Source: UBA668 sp043721915
Lineage (GTDB): Bacteria > Actinomycetota > Acidimicrobiia > Acidimicrobiales > Ilumatobacteraceae
Direction of reading: 5' to 3'
DNA length: 64,000 bases
Assembly: GCA_043721915.1 (NCBI GenBank)
Contig: JAYSPV010000005.1
Location: 62,001 to 126,000 of the forward strand
Notes under the pieces: generated by a model
Told to the model about the DNA's origin: nothing
Databases searched by the model: none
Seen by the model: only the letters and a program-made list of their open reading frames with translations
Program-made: the position numbers and the translations under genes
Shown here: piece by piece, positions 43,299 through 52,392 of the stretch
How positions within the stretch are numbered: the stretch's first letter is position 1
Layout of the letters: every line of letters begins with the position of its first letter

Positions 43299-45977
43299 TC
43301 ACTCGTCCTCGATCAGCGCAAGGCGAGCAGTGGCCGCAGCAGCAGCCTGGCGGCGGCGGGGCCGCTTCGTGATCTCCAGCACACCCAGCGCCGAGCCGAG
43401 CACGACAGCACCCAGACCAGGCACGGCGAATCGGCTGCGCGCCACCTCCACGATCGGGGTGATGATCGTCGGTCCCGCCTGCTCCGGCTCTTCCTTGACG
43501 GGTGCAAGGGTGGTCACGGCACCGACCGCGACGATGGTTGTGGCTGTCGTCGTCGCAGGTGCCGGCTGTGTCGCCGGCACGGTGGCCTGCGGCGTCGTCG
43601 AGGTCGTGCGACGCGGCACGGTGGTTGTTGTTGTCGTCGTCGTGACGGGCGGCACCGGCACCGGCACCGGCACCAGCGTGCGCACCTGGCCGGCGGACGC
43701 CAACGTCTGCGCCTGGAGGTCGGCCGGCAGTGGGGCGTAGCCAGGGGGCAGCTCGCCGCGCTCCACGCCCGGTGCCTGGCCCGGCCCTGCCGCATACTCG
43801 AGGAAGGCGGCGTACTCAGACCGCGCCTGAGCGTCCAAAGACAGCGGTCTGATCGCTGCGTAGGTCACTGTCGTCAGCGGGTAGGCACCGGACGCTGCTG
43901 CATTCGGCGAGGGCTCCAGGAACGACGGCTCCTGCTTGGCGACCATCGAGGAGAGGCCGGCAGTGAGCGTCGCCGTGGTCGGTGCCACGAACGCACGATC
44001 CGCAGCATTGTCACCTGCGCGACTGAGGCGAGCCATCTGCAGTCCGTACTGAGCAGCTGAGGGCGTGTCGGTGACAACGAGCATCACTCGCCTGCCGAGG
44101 AACTGCGGAACTTGGCGGCCCCAGACGGTACTCGCCGAAGCGGCGAACGCGTTCTCGACGATGCGGGCACCGTCGTATGCGATGCGCCCGACGCGTGCGG
44201 CATCGCCGAAACCTCTCGCATATGGCATCCAGTCAGTGCCACACAGGGCTGGCGGAACGATCGAGCCCCCAGGCCCACGGGGCGGGGCTTGGTAGCAGTA
44301 GGGGTCGCCCTTGGGGAACGCGTTCGGTAGCGGGTCGCCGAATGGCTGCCCGGCGGAGTTGGCGGCTGCGGTCGCTCCGTACACCGGGTTCACCCTCATG
44401 CCCCACTCGTCGGGCTCGCCGTTCAGCCAAGCACGCGCCTCGTGGTCGGCGAACACCCACTCCCAGATCTGCTGGGCGGCATCCGAGCTGCCCGCAGGAA
44501 GTTGCAGTCCACTGAACGTGCGGCCATCGGCGATGTCGAACAGGCTGAACTCGGGGTTGAACTGGAGGAAGTCGGGATCGAGACCCATGTGCCCGGGGTT
44601 TGAAGTCATCCAGGGGTAGTCGGGGGTCTGCAAAATGATGACCTGCTGTTTGTACGACTGGGTGAGCAGCTTCGCAACGAGGCGCGGTGTCAGGTTCAAC
44701 TCAGCGACGCGCACCCCGGCCAGTTGCAGGGCCTCGGCCCCGGCCTCAGGCTTCGGGTTCCGTTCGATGTTGAAGCCGATGGTCAGTCCGGACAGGCTGA
44801 GTGGCGCATAGATGGTGGGTTTCGCGGGGTCCAATGACGTTCCGGACAATGGTCGCGACACAACCACCATCCCTGGCGCACCGGTCGTCCCGGCAGCCAG
44901 CTGCTGGCGAGCCGAGGCGTCGTTGACGGGCGCAAACGAATACGGAGGCAGGTCGCCGCTGGCGCACAACGCCGGCTGCCAGCTGGCCACTGCGGCAAGG
45001 GCGAGCTCGGAACCGGCGAGACGACGCTCGTCGATGCCCAGGGTGCACGGGGAGTCGACGGGGTTGAACTCGAGCGGAATCGCGATGCGGTTCTTCCACG
45101 CGGTCGCGGCCAGCGGGGAGGTGTAGACCCCGTACTGTTCCGCTCGATCTTCGAACGGGGTGCCGACGTTCTCATCGGCCGCAGAGCCTCTCGGTACCAC
45201 GACCAGCCAGCACTTCGGGACCTTCGATCCGCCCGCCGCCACTGGTTGCACCGACTGTCCGCAGCCGAGGCCCGATGACTGAACACCGGTGTGCAGTTCG
45301 AACAGCTCGGCGCCCTTGCCGTCGAGTCCTGTCGCAGCTGCCGGGATCTCGTTGGTCGTGACGATGTTGAAGAACGGGTTCAGCCAGTAGTTCCCACCGA
45401 CCAACGACGGGTTGAACGCCGGATCGGTGTGAACCGTGACCTCTGTTCCGCTCACGGACCGGAACGGCAGCCAGACGTTGGTGGTGCTGGTCTCCAGGAA
45501 CCCCACCGATGCAACGAAACCAGACCACGTCGATCGCGACACGATTCGGCTGGTGGTGAACCCACCGGGCAGCGCTGCGCCCGAGACTCCGCCGAAGACA
45601 CCGGTGCTTGCACCTTGCACGCACTGCTCGGGAGGTGGCCCCGGATTGCCCGGCACGCTGCCGTCGTCATCGCCCCAACACTGCATGATCTGGAGGAACT
45701 GCGAGCCAAACCTGCCGGGGCCTTGCACCGTCGGGGTGGCCCCGGTCCAGTCGATCGAGATGGCCTGGTTGTTCAGCTTCTCCGTTTGGTTGACGGTGAT
45801 CGCGAGATCGGCGAACTGGCCACGGCCGTTGATGGTCAGCTGCGAGTCCGTGGCCGGCAACGACGTGTCGGTGCCCTGGCTTCCGGCAGTCGGCTCGGCC
45901 GTCGCAGGGGCCATGGTCAGCGATGCCGTGACCACCAGGGTCAGCCCGACGACGAGGAGGGTGCGACTGCGGTTCAC
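43299..45977 (-). CDS. Large secreted PstS-like (PBP type II) surface protein
   Basis: An 892-residue protein. It has a signal peptide at ~1-28, then a Cys-containing region of ~350 residues unlike known domains (MQCWGDDDG, EQCVQGAS). A periplasmic-binding-like part is marked by MVVVSRPLSG, TIYAPLSLSGLTIGFNIE and RVAELNLTPRLVAKLLTQSY, which align in order with PstS strands and helices. A Thr/Pro stalk (VPPVTTTTTTTTVPRR) leads to a C-terminal TM helix and RPRRRQ tail. The GTG start overlaps the stop of pstS (GTGA). Ligand unknown; the fusion size far exceeds a transport PstS (~350 residues). Confidence 0.68.
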   Translation of the reverse strand: MNRSRTLLVVGLTLVVTASLTMAPATAEPTAGSQGTDTSLPATDSQLTINGRGQFADLAITVNQTEKLNNQAISIDWTGATPTVQGPGRFGSQFLQIMQCWGDDDGSVPGNPGPPPEQCVQGASTGVFGGVSGAALPGGFTTSRIVSRSTWSGFVASVGFLETSTTNVWLPFRSVSGTEVTVHTDPAFNPSLVGGNYWLNPFFNIVTTNEIPAAATGLDGKGAELFELHTGVQSSGLGCGQSVQPVAAGGSKVPKCWLVVVPRGSAADENVGTPFEDRAEQYGVYTSPLAATAWKNRIAIPLEFNPVDSPCTLGIDERRLAGSELALAAVASWQPALCASGDLPPYSFAPVNDASARQQLAAGTTGAPGMVVVSRPLSGTSLDPAKPTIYAPLSLSGLTIGFNIERNPKPEAGAEALQLAGVRVAELNLTPRLVAKLLTQSYKQQVIILQTPDYPWMTSNPGHMGLDPDFLQFNPEFSLFDIADGRTFSGLQLPAGSSDAAQQIWEWVFADHEARAWLNGEPDEWGMRVNPVYGATAAANSAGQPFGDPLPNAFPKGDPYCYQAPPRGPGGSIVPPALCGTDWMPYARGFGDAARVGRIAYDGARIVENAFAASASTVWGRQVPQFLGRRVMLVVTDTPSAAQYGLQMARLSRAGDNAADRAFVAPTTATLTAGLSSMVAKQEPSFLEPSPNAAASGAYPLTTVTYAAIRPLSLDAQARSEYAAFLEYAAGPGQAPGVERGELPPGYAPLPADLQAQTLASAGQVRTLVPVPVPVPPVTTTTTTTTVPRRTTSTTPQATVPATQPAPATTTATTIVAVGAVTTLAPVKEEPEQAGPTIITPIVEVARSRFAVPGLGAVVLGSALGVLEITKRPRRRQAAAAATARLALIEDE

Positions 45978-47722
45978 GTCGTCACCTTGCGTGCCAGGCG
46001 GCGCCAGACGAAGGCCGGCGCGAGCACGAGCGCGAGGGTGAGGCCGCACACGAGCAGCATCAGGACGATCGACGAGCTCCATCCGGAGTTCTGCGACAGC
46101 ACCGTGGGCGAGATCGCCCCGACGACGCCGCCGCCGGTATTGCCGCCGTTGGCGACACCACCGCCGGTGACCCCACCACAGAGGCCGGTGTCCGGGTCGC
46201 ACACTGCGCCTTCGGTCGGCAAGTCGTCGACGCCGGTTCCCCCGCCCGCGGGCACGGAGCCACCTGCGGGTGTGGAGCCGCCGGCAGGCGTCGAGCCACC
46301 TGCAGGGGTCGATCCTCCAGCAGGGGTCGAGCCACCTGCAGGGGTCGAACCGGCGTCCGGGGTCACACCGCCGCCGCCGCCGCCGGTCGCGAGCACGTCG
46401 GTGGGTACGTTGGAGAGCCCGCCGGTGCCGTTCGGGCACTGGCTGGCGCTGCCCTGCTTGTCGCACTCCTGGGGCCGCGGGGCGTTGTCGGCAAGCAGGT
46501 TCGAGCCGTCGGCAGCGAACGTCGGGTTGTCGCACTGCGAGATGTCGATGTCCTGCACCTCGACACCCGGGATCTTGCGGATTTGGTCGAAGCTGGCCTC
46601 GACCAGGTTGATCGGCATCGGCGAGTAGCCCAGCGACGCGGACTGCTGCTGCGCCTGGCACATCGCGTAGTAGGCGAACGCACCGAGCGTCTTGCCCTTG
46701 TCGAGGTTGAACTGGCCAGCAACCTTCGTCGGCACGATCAGGTACGAGTACGACGAGAGCTGATAGCTGCGCGAGTCGGCGTCGGTGTACACCCCGTCGA
46801 GCTGCTGTGTGAGGTACACCGCCGGGTCGTTCTCGTTGGTGTTGATCCTCGCCTGCAGCAGTGACACGGCAACGTTCTCCGGCGTCGGCTCCGTGTAGTA
46901 GCCGGCAGCGTTGAGCACCTTCGCGACCGGGAACTGCGAGCCCAGGGCGTAGGAATAGTTGACGTAACCGATGGCGCCTTCCGCGAAGCCCTGGCTGACG
47001 TAGCCGGCGACACCGAGGTCGCCCTGTTGGGCGATCATCCCGGGGATCGTCGGGTAGAACGACGTCTCGCCGCAGGCGGGGGCGCGGCCAGAACGGTCGC
47101 AGTAGTCGTTCCACAGCCCGCCGTGCATCTCGATCATCCACTTCGTGAACTGCCCCGTCGAGCCCGAACCATCGGAACGGACCACCGGCACGATCGTGCG
47201 CGCCGGCATCACCAGGCCCGGGTTGTCCGCCTGGATCGCCGGATCGTTCCATGTGGTGATCAGGCCGGTGAAGATCTTCACCACGTTCTCGCCCGAGAGC
47301 CGCAGGTTCGTGACCCGCTTGCCGTTGATCTGCAGGTTGTACATGAAGGCCGTACCGCCGGCCACGACCGGGATGTAGGCGTAGCTTCCCGGCGCCGGGT
47401 TCTCCGGGGCCGAGCCGTCCTCCGGCGCGAACTGGAACGGGATGTCGGAGGCCGCGAAGTCGACGGTGCCGTTGAGGAAGTTCTTGCGGCCGGCCGTCGA
47501 GCCGGTGGGGTTGAAGTCGACCGTGATGCCGAACTGGCGCACGTTGACGCGCATCGCGTCGATGGCGTTGGCCGACCACGACGAGCCCTCGCCGGAGATG
47601 CGCTGATAGCTGCCCTCCGCGGCGACCGGACGTGGCACGACACCCGAAACGCTCGTGGCGACCACGACCGAGACGACCACGAAGGCGAGTCGGGCGAGCG
47701 ACAAACGACGGCGAGCAGTCAT
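45974..47722 (-). CDS. pstS: Phosphate-binding protein PstS, membrane-anchored variant
   Basis: A 582-residue phosphate receptor. After a signal peptide (RLAFVVVSVVVATSVSG) come ISGEGSSWSANAIDAM, NPTGSTAGRKNFLNGTVDFAASD and the phosphate loop RSDGSGSTGQF, all typical of PstS. There is no lipobox. Instead the C-terminus has a glycine/proline linker with five exact STPAGG units (about 46255-46346) and a TM helix (SIVLMLLVCGLTLALVLAPAFVW) with basic tail. This tethers the receptor to the membrane on a flexible stalk. Stop and start overlap both neighbours, tying it to pstA and the large PBP-like gene. Confidence 0.9.
   Translation of the reverse strand: MTARRRLSLARLAFVVVSVVVATSVSGVVPRPVAAEGSYQRISGEGSSWSANAIDAMRVNVRQFGITVDFNPTGSTAGRKNFLNGTVDFAASDIPFQFAPEDGSAPENPAPGSYAYIPVVAGGTAFMYNLQINGKRVTNLRLSGENVVKIFTGLITTWNDPAIQADNPGLVMPARTIVPVVRSDGSGSTGQFTKWMIEMHGGLWNDYCDRSGRAPACGETSFYPTIPGMIAQQGDLGVAGYVSQGFAEGAIGYVNYSYALGSQFPVAKVLNAAGYYTEPTPENVAVSLLQARINTNENDPAVYLTQQLDGVYTDADSRSYQLSSYSYLIVPTKVAGQFNLDKGKTLGAFAYYAMCQAQQQSASLGYSPMPINLVEASFDQIRKIPGVEVQDIDISQCDNPTFAADGSNLLADNAPRPQECDKQGSASQCPNGTGGLSNVPTDVLATGGGGGGVTPDAGSTPAGGSTPAGGSTPAGGSTPAGGSTPAGGSVPAGGGTGVDDLPTEGAVCDPDTGLCGGVTGGGVANGGNTGGGVVGAISPTVLSQNSGWSSSIVLMLLVCGLTLALVLAPAFVWRRLARKVTT
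46255..46346. repeat. 18-bp tandem repeat encoding STPAGG units in pstS
   Basis: On the plus strand units of the form GTCGAGCCACCTGCAGGG recur about five times with few changes, encoding STPAGG on the minus strand. A related GSVPAGG unit follows. The low divergence suggests recent slippage, so stalk length may vary between strains. Confidence 0.8.
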
Positions 47723-48987
47723 GACGATCTCTCCTTGCGCGGGGCGGTGGTCGCCGCGCCACGACGGGCATCGATGCGCACGAGGTCACGCGCCGAACGG
47801 CTGACCGTGGCGTTGGCCTGACGCTTCGACAACTGCCCGGCGGGCCGGCCGCCGACGATGCGAGCGATGGTGAACAGGACGAGCACGAGCATCATCAGCA
47901 GTGCAGCGGTGGCGAAGCCCCGCGCAATCTGCGTGGGCTGTGGCGACCTGACCAGCTCGAACGCCGCCAGCGGCAACGACACCATCGGGCCTGTGACCGG
48001 ATCGAGGTTCATCGTCGAGGTGAACCCGGAGGTGAGCAGGATCGGGGCCGTCTCACCGATGCCGCGGGCTACGCCGAGGATGACCGAGGTCGTGAGGCCC
48101 GAGCGCGCCGTCGGCAGCACGACGTGCCAGACCGTGCGCCACTGCGGCGCACCGACTGCCGCGGCGGCCTCGCGGAGGTTGCCCGGCACCAAGCGCAGTA
48201 CCACGTCGGCGGAGCGGATGATGATCGGCAACATCATGATGCTCATCGCGATCGAGGCGGCGAGCCCGGAACGTTCGAAACCGAGGATCAGCACCCAGGT
48301 GGCGAAGATGAACAGGCCGGCGAGGATCGAGGGCAGTGCAGTCATCGCGGTCACCACGGTGCGCACGAGGTTGGTCACCCGACCGCTGGTTTCGTTGAGG
48401 TACACCGAGCAGGCGATGCCGAGGGGAACGGTGATCACCAACGAGATCGCGGTCATGATCAGGGTGCCCACGAGCGCATGCGAGACGCCGCCCTTGTCCA
48501 GCGGGTCCAATGGGCCGGTGGTGCTGAGGTCCTTCACGTAGAAGTTGGCGTGCACCAACGCCTCCATGCCACGCACCAGCACGAACACGACCACGGAGAA
48601 CAGGGCCACGAACGCCACCAGGGCCGCCGCACTCAGCAGCACGGCCATCACTCGATCGATGACAGCCGGCCGATCCTCGGTGAGCGAGACCAACGCCGCG
48701 TAGGTGGCGAGGAAGACGACGAAGAACACTGCCACGAAGCCGAGCCCGCCACTCATCGGGGTCAACCGACCGAACAGCAACATCGTGGTGCACATGCCAC
48801 TGAGGAACGCCCCGGCCAGTGGCAGCACATCGTTGCGCGACAGCTTGCGTACCGCCCGCCGCTGAGCAGGGGCGTCGCCGGGGTCGGGACGACGAGCCAA
48901 CGAGGTTCGCGCCTCGGCCCGGTGCGCGGGCGTGGGCTCCCACAGCGGCGCGTCCTCGGCGGCCAGGTGTTCGAGCAGGATGGTCAT
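47719..48987 (-). CDS. pstA: Phosphate ABC transporter permease PstA
   Basis: A 422-residue permease, longer than the usual ~290 because of an N-terminal tail of ~55 residues and two extra hydrophobic segments (LPLAGAFLSGMCTTMLLFG; GFVAVFFVVFLATYAAL). The core has ALVGTLIMTAISLVITVPLGIA and the EAA loop near LREAAAAVGAPQWRTVWHVVLP, followed by GVARGIGETAPILLT. With PstC it forms the phosphate channel. Both ends overlap neighbouring genes by ATGA. The terminal basic tail (ARDLVRIDARRG) is cytoplasmic. Confidence 0.92.
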   Translation of the reverse strand: MTILLEHLAAEDAPLWEPTPAHRAEARTSLARRPDPGDAPAQRRAVRKLSRNDVLPLAGAFLSGMCTTMLLFGRLTPMSGGLGFVAVFFVVFLATYAALVSLTEDRPAVIDRVMAVLLSAAALVAFVALFSVVVFVLVRGMEALVHANFYVKDLSTTGPLDPLDKGGVSHALVGTLIMTAISLVITVPLGIACSVYLNETSGRVTNLVRTVVTAMTALPSILAGLFIFATWVLILGFERSGLAASIAMSIMMLPIIIRSADVVLRLVPGNLREAAAAVGAPQWRTVWHVVLPTARSGLTTSVILGVARGIGETAPILLTSGFTSTMNLDPVTGPMVSLPLAAFELVRSPQPTQIARGFATAALLMMLVLVLFTIARIVGGRPAGQLSKRQANATVSRSARDLVRIDARRGAATTAPRKERSS

Positions 48988-50000
48988 GCTTCGCTGCTCG
49001 CCCCGGACCGCGAACGGGCAACGAACGACGACGCGGTGAAGTTGACGACCAGGGTGATCGCGAACAGCGCCAGCCCGGCAGCCATCAGCGCGGAACGGCC
49101 GAACCCTGTGGACTCGAAGGTGCGCGCGGCGATCAGGCTCGACACCGAGTTCCCGCCGGCCTCGAGGATGTGGAAGTTGATGTCGAACCTGGGTGAGATG
49201 ATCAGCAGCACTGCGATCGTCTCGCCCAGCGCACGACCGAGACCGAGCATCGTGCCGCCGATGATGCCGCCCTTGCCGAACGGCAGTGCGACGACGCGGA
49301 TCATGCCCCAGCGAGTGGAGCCCAGTGCGTACGCGCCCTCGCGCTCGCCGAGCGGCACCTGTGAGAAGACCTCGCGCATGACGACACACGAGATCGGCAT
49401 CACCATCATCGCAACCACGACACCGGCGATGAACGCCGAGGCGGTGTACACGGATTCACTGGCCAATGGGCTGTTCGGATCGGCGCGAGCGACGTCCAGG
49501 AAGGGGAGCCAACCGAACCACGCGTTCAGCCAACGCGACAACCCGATGATCTTGCCCTGCAGGAAGAACAACCCCCACAGGCCGTACACGACACTGGGCA
49601 CAGCTGCCATCAGATCGACGAGTGCAACCAACCACGAGCGCAGCCAGGTGGGCGCCACTTCTGTGATGAACAGCGCAGTGCCCATCGCGATCGGCACTGC
49701 GACGACGACGGCGACGAGCGCGATCAGCACGGTTCCCACCAGGACTGCCGCGATGCCGAACTCGTTGCGATCGGGTTGCCACTCCGACGTGGTCAGGAAC
49801 GACCATCCCTTGCTCTGCAGCGCGTCGCTGGCCTCGATCGCGAGGAACACACCGACCGCACCCATCACGACGAGCACCAGCAACCCCGACAGCGACACCC
49901 CGCTGAGGAACACTCGATCGCCGCGTCCGCGGCGGTTGGTCATCTCTCGCGCAGCAGGGGGCGCGCTGGTGGGGCGCTCGGGGACCATCGTCGACACCAT
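48984..50000 (-). CDS. pstC: Phosphate ABC transporter permease PstC
   Basis: A 338-residue membrane permease with about six helices. Family marks: AVLVGTVLIALVAVVVAVPIAMG, DLMAAVPSVVYGLWGLFFL, and the EAA loop REGAYALGSTRWGMIRVVALP followed by GLGRALGETIAVLLI. It pairs with PstA and is energised by PstB. ATG at 50000 is chosen; a second ATG four codons later is possible. It starts 3 bp after the stop of a coiled-coil membrane protein gene, showing that transporter and unknown genes are one unit. Confidence 0.93.
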   Translation of the reverse strand: MVSTMVPERPTSAPPAAREMTNRRGRGDRVFLSGVSLSGLLVLVVMGAVGVFLAIEASDALQSKGWSFLTTSEWQPDRNEFGIAAVLVGTVLIALVAVVVAVPIAMGTALFITEVAPTWLRSWLVALVDLMAAVPSVVYGLWGLFFLQGKIIGLSRWLNAWFGWLPFLDVARADPNSPLASESVYTASAFIAGVVVAMMVMPISCVVMREVFSQVPLGEREGAYALGSTRWGMIRVVALPFGKGGIIGGTMLGLGRALGETIAVLLIISPRFDINFHILEAGGNSVSSLIAARTFESTGFGRSALMAAGLALFAITLVVNFTASSFVARSRSGASSEA

Positions 50001-50003
50001 GGT

Positions 50004-50798
50004 TCAGGCCAGCCACGCGGCGAGCACCACGAGCATGATCACCATCGCTGCACCGAGCAGCAGGACGTCCACATGCAACGCCGAAGCCCAGAAGCCCTTC
50101 TTGGCAGCAGGCGCTGGCGCAGCGAGTGCGGGCAGTTGGTGGCTCGGTCCGATCCCGCCGCCGAGGAGGCGCTCATCGAGCATCGAGGCGAACACGGCGG
50201 CGAACACTCGCGCAAACGCTTCGGCGTCGATCCCGATGCTGACGGGCGCAGCGTTGGCGGGTGACGCGGCTGCGAACGACGAGGGCGAAGGTGTGGCGGC
50301 CACGGCGAGGGGTTCGGTGGCCGCCACGATCAAGGGCGCCGGCGCGTCGACCGACGAGAGTGTTTCCCACGAGGAAAGAGTCGGCGGTGGCGTGGGCTCG
50401 ATGGCAGGCATCGTCGCCACGACGGGTGGCACCACGACGGGTGGGGCGACCACGGGTGGCGCCACGACGGGTGGGGCGACCACGGGTGGACGCACGGCGG
50501 CAGGCGACTGCGCACGGGCGAGCATCACCTCGCCAGCGCGCCGAGCTGCGGCAATTTCGGCGGCGGCTTCCTCGCGGGCCTCGGTGAGCGCAAGTTCCAA
50601 GGCGGCGCGCCGGTCGTCGAGCAACGGCATCAGCCGATCGCGCAACTCCTGACGAGCGGCATCTTCGTCGGCTTGCACCTCGGCGGCCTCGGCGTCGTTG
50701 GCGGCTTGCTGAACGGCACGTAACTGCAGGGTCAGCATGGCGATGCCGGCGCGCGGCGACAGGGCCGGTGCACCGGCGGCGAGCGCATCACTCAACAC
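50004..50798 (-). CDS. Tail-anchored coiled-coil protein with PPVVA repeats
   Basis: I do not recognise this 264-residue protein. Residues ~20-95 are a charged helical/coiled-coil region (AEAAEVQADEDAARQELRDR). Residues ~100-125 are a PPVVAPPVV-type repeat, followed by an Ala/Pro-rich linker. A single TM helix forms the extreme C-terminus (VLLLGAAMVIMLVVLAAWLA). With no signal peptide, the bulk should be cytoplasmic. The GTG start overlaps the upstream gene by 11 bp; an ATG at 50738 would shorten it by 20 residues. It directly precedes pstC, so it may contact PstB or the permeases from inside. Confidence 0.65.
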   Translation of the reverse strand: MLSDALAAGAPALSPRAGIAMLTLQLRAVQQAANDAEAAEVQADEDAARQELRDRLMPLLDDRRAALELALTEAREEAAAEIAAARRAGEVMLARAQSPAAVRPPVVAPPVVAPPVVAPPVVVPPVVATMPAIEPTPPPTLSSWETLSSVDAPAPLIVAATEPLAVAATPSPSSFAAASPANAAPVSIGIDAEAFARVFAAVFASMLDERLLGGGIGPSHQLPALAAPAPAAKKGFWASALHVDVLLLGAAMVIMLVVLAAWLA

Positions 50799-51249
50799 CT
50801 GTCACCTCCGGCGTCGACGGCCGGCCGAGCGACCGTTGCGCGATCGCCTGGCGAGCAGCGGCACGGAGCCGATCCGCTTCGTCGCGGCCGGCCTGGCGCA
50901 CCATCGCGATCGCCATCTCGTACTCGCGCTCCATCCGGGCCAGCGTGTCCTTCGACGCCACCAGTTCGGCGCGGAGCGTGGCCCGCATCTCTGCGTCGCG
51001 CACGGCCAGGCGTTGGTGTGCCGCCGCCACACGAGCAGATGCCGACGCGAGTTCCGCTTCCAGGCGCGCCCGCTCGTCATCGATCTCGCCGAAGGAGCGA
51101 TCCGCCGCTCCTACGTCGGCGGAGGGGGTGACCGGGATCCCCTGCGAAGGAGTGGGGTGCAGATGCGGCAACGAGCCGTTGAGGCCCGTGCCGTTGAGGG
51201 CCGAGCCGTTGAAGCCCGTGCCATTGAGGGGTGAGCCATTCAGCGCCAT
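50788..51249 (-). CDS. Coiled-coil protein with N-terminal Asn-Gly repeats
   Basis: An unrecognised 153-residue protein. The first ~28 residues are a repeat of LNGTG/LNGS/FNGS units, encoded by a 12-15-bp tandem repeat (about 51173-51245). The rest is one long charged helix (DDERARLEAELASASARVAAAHQRL onward, in pieces) predicted as coiled coil. There is no signal or TM segment. A GTG at 51258 (GTGA overlap with the upstream stop) is an alternative start adding three residues. It sits between two tail-anchored coiled-coil genes, so a heteromeric coiled-coil complex at the membrane is plausible. Confidence 0.6.
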   Translation of the reverse strand: MALNGSPLNGTGFNGSALNGTGLNGSLPHLHPTPSQGIPVTPSADVGAADRSFGEIDDERARLEAELASASARVAAAHQRLAVRDAEMRATLRAELVASKDTLARMEREYEMAIAMVRQAGRDEADRLRAAARQAIAQRSLGRPSTPEVTGVE

Positions 51250-51254
51250 CACGC

Positions 51255-52286
51255 TCACCCGATCCACGCCAGCGAGACGATGAACAGCGACGACGACACC
51301 ACGGCGGCCGACACGACAAAGGCGACGCGCTGCCACCAACGTGGGCGTGCAGCGACCGGCGGGGCGACGGGCTCCTTGTCCCAGAAGCTCTGGAAGGCTT
51401 CGTCGGCAGCGACCGCTGCCGGTTCGAAACGGATGATCGCACCGTTCTTCAGCGGGGCAGCGACCGGCGCTGACACGGCGACGGAGTCGGGCACCGGCGA
51501 CTCAGCGAGCAGCGACGCGATGAGCGCGTCGAGCACTGCGTCGAGATCGCCGGCAACGGCAGTGTCCAGCACAGCACTGACAGCGAGCGGCAGACAGCCG
51601 CCACTGTTGCAGGCAGCCTCTCGTGTCGCCAGTGCGACGACATCGTGGGTGGCGAGCGTGGTCGCTTCGACAGTCGCCACGTGCTGCCGCACGACGGCGC
51701 GGGCATGCGCATCGTCGATCTTGGCTCGGGCCTCCTGCTGCTCGGCGGCCCACCAGCCGTCGAACAGGCCCGCGAGCTCACGCTGCTCGACGACACCATC
51801 GGCTTCGCGAGACATGAACACCTGGTCCATGACTGCGGCGAGTGCATCTGGTTCGCCGACCAAGGGGCCCACGTGCAACGGGATCTCGGCGGCCGCAGAC
51901 ACCGGCGGGCGGGTGTCGCTCCCGGCCGGGTGCGCCAGCATCGCGGCGCGACGGCGAGCGTCGCCGGCGACCGCGGCAGCATGCGCCTCGGCCTGATTGG
52001 CGATGGCGTCGACCTCTGCATCGACTTCTGCTCGGCGGAGCAGGATCGAACGCTGAGCATCGAAGAACTGTCGGGTCAGCCGACCGTGGATCGCAGCGGC
52101 TTTCGCCAGCTCACTGTGCTCTTGGCCCAGCCGCGAGCGAGCGTCGCCCACCGCGTGCAGGAAGCGCAGGTGTTCGGTTCGCACGGTGTCGCAGAACGCT
52201 GCAACGTCGGCGGTGACACCCGAAGTGGTCCTCACCTGGGAGGCGGCGAGCTGAGTCTCGGCGGCGTGCAATCCCGTGGTCTCCAT
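51255..52286 (-). CDS. Tail-anchored coiled-coil protein, first gene of the Pst/surface operon
   Basis: A 343-residue protein of unknown family. Residues ~25-120 are helical with heptad-like charges (EHLRFLHAVGDARSRLGQEH). Residues ~145-245 form a second helical block with a CNSGGC motif. One TM helix closes the protein (VAFVVSAAVVSSSLFIVSLAWIG). No signal peptide, so a cytoplasmic tail-anchored topology is expected. The ATG has no ribosome site; a TACAGT -10-like hexamer ends ~10 nt upstream, suggesting a leaderless transcript. As the promoter-proximal gene it may be the organiser of the system. Confidence 0.62.
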   Translation of the reverse strand: METTGLHAAETQLAASQVRTTSGVTADVAAFCDTVRTEHLRFLHAVGDARSRLGQEHSELAKAAAIHGRLTRQFFDAQRSILLRRAEVDAEVDAIANQAEAHAAAVAGDARRRAAMLAHPAGSDTRPPVSAAAEIPLHVGPLVGEPDALAAVMDQVFMSREADGVVEQRELAGLFDGWWAAEQQEARAKIDDAHARAVVRQHVATVEATTLATHDVVALATREAACNSGGCLPLAVSAVLDTAVAGDLDAVLDALIASLLAESPVPDSVAVSAPVAAPLKNGAIIRFEPAAVAADEAFQSFWDKEPVAPPVAARPRWWQRVAFVVSAAVVSSSLFIVSLAWIG

Positions 52287-52288
52287 GC

Positions 52289-52357
52289 GGGCCTGACTGT
52301 AAAAGTGGCGCCTGACGCGTGGGTGAACAACAGGTGTTCACCGCATGTCCACTGAAT
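52289..52357 (-). promoter_or_regulatory. Operon promoter with PHO-box-like unit and palindromic operator
   Basis: Read on the minus strand, GTTCACCCACG (52328 down to 52318) fits all 11 positions of the recalled PhoP direct-repeat consensus. Flanking 11-mers fit partly. On the plus strand, GTTCACCGCAT followed by GTCCACTGAAT gives further units. A perfect 8-bp inverted repeat GGTGAACA-5-TGTTCACC covers 52322-52342. A TACAGT -10-like box (52301 down to 52296) sits just before the first ATG. Phosphate-responsive control fits the pst genes in this operon. Confidence 0.45.
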
Positions 52358-52392
52358 GAAACCCGGGAGGATCGCTCGCTCCGGCCGCTGCG

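Noticed and set aside
50420..50490. Regular GACGGGTGG repeats suspected as a CRISPR-like or regulatory array
   Set aside because: The units lie in frame within a coding gene and encode PPVVA; there are no spacers.
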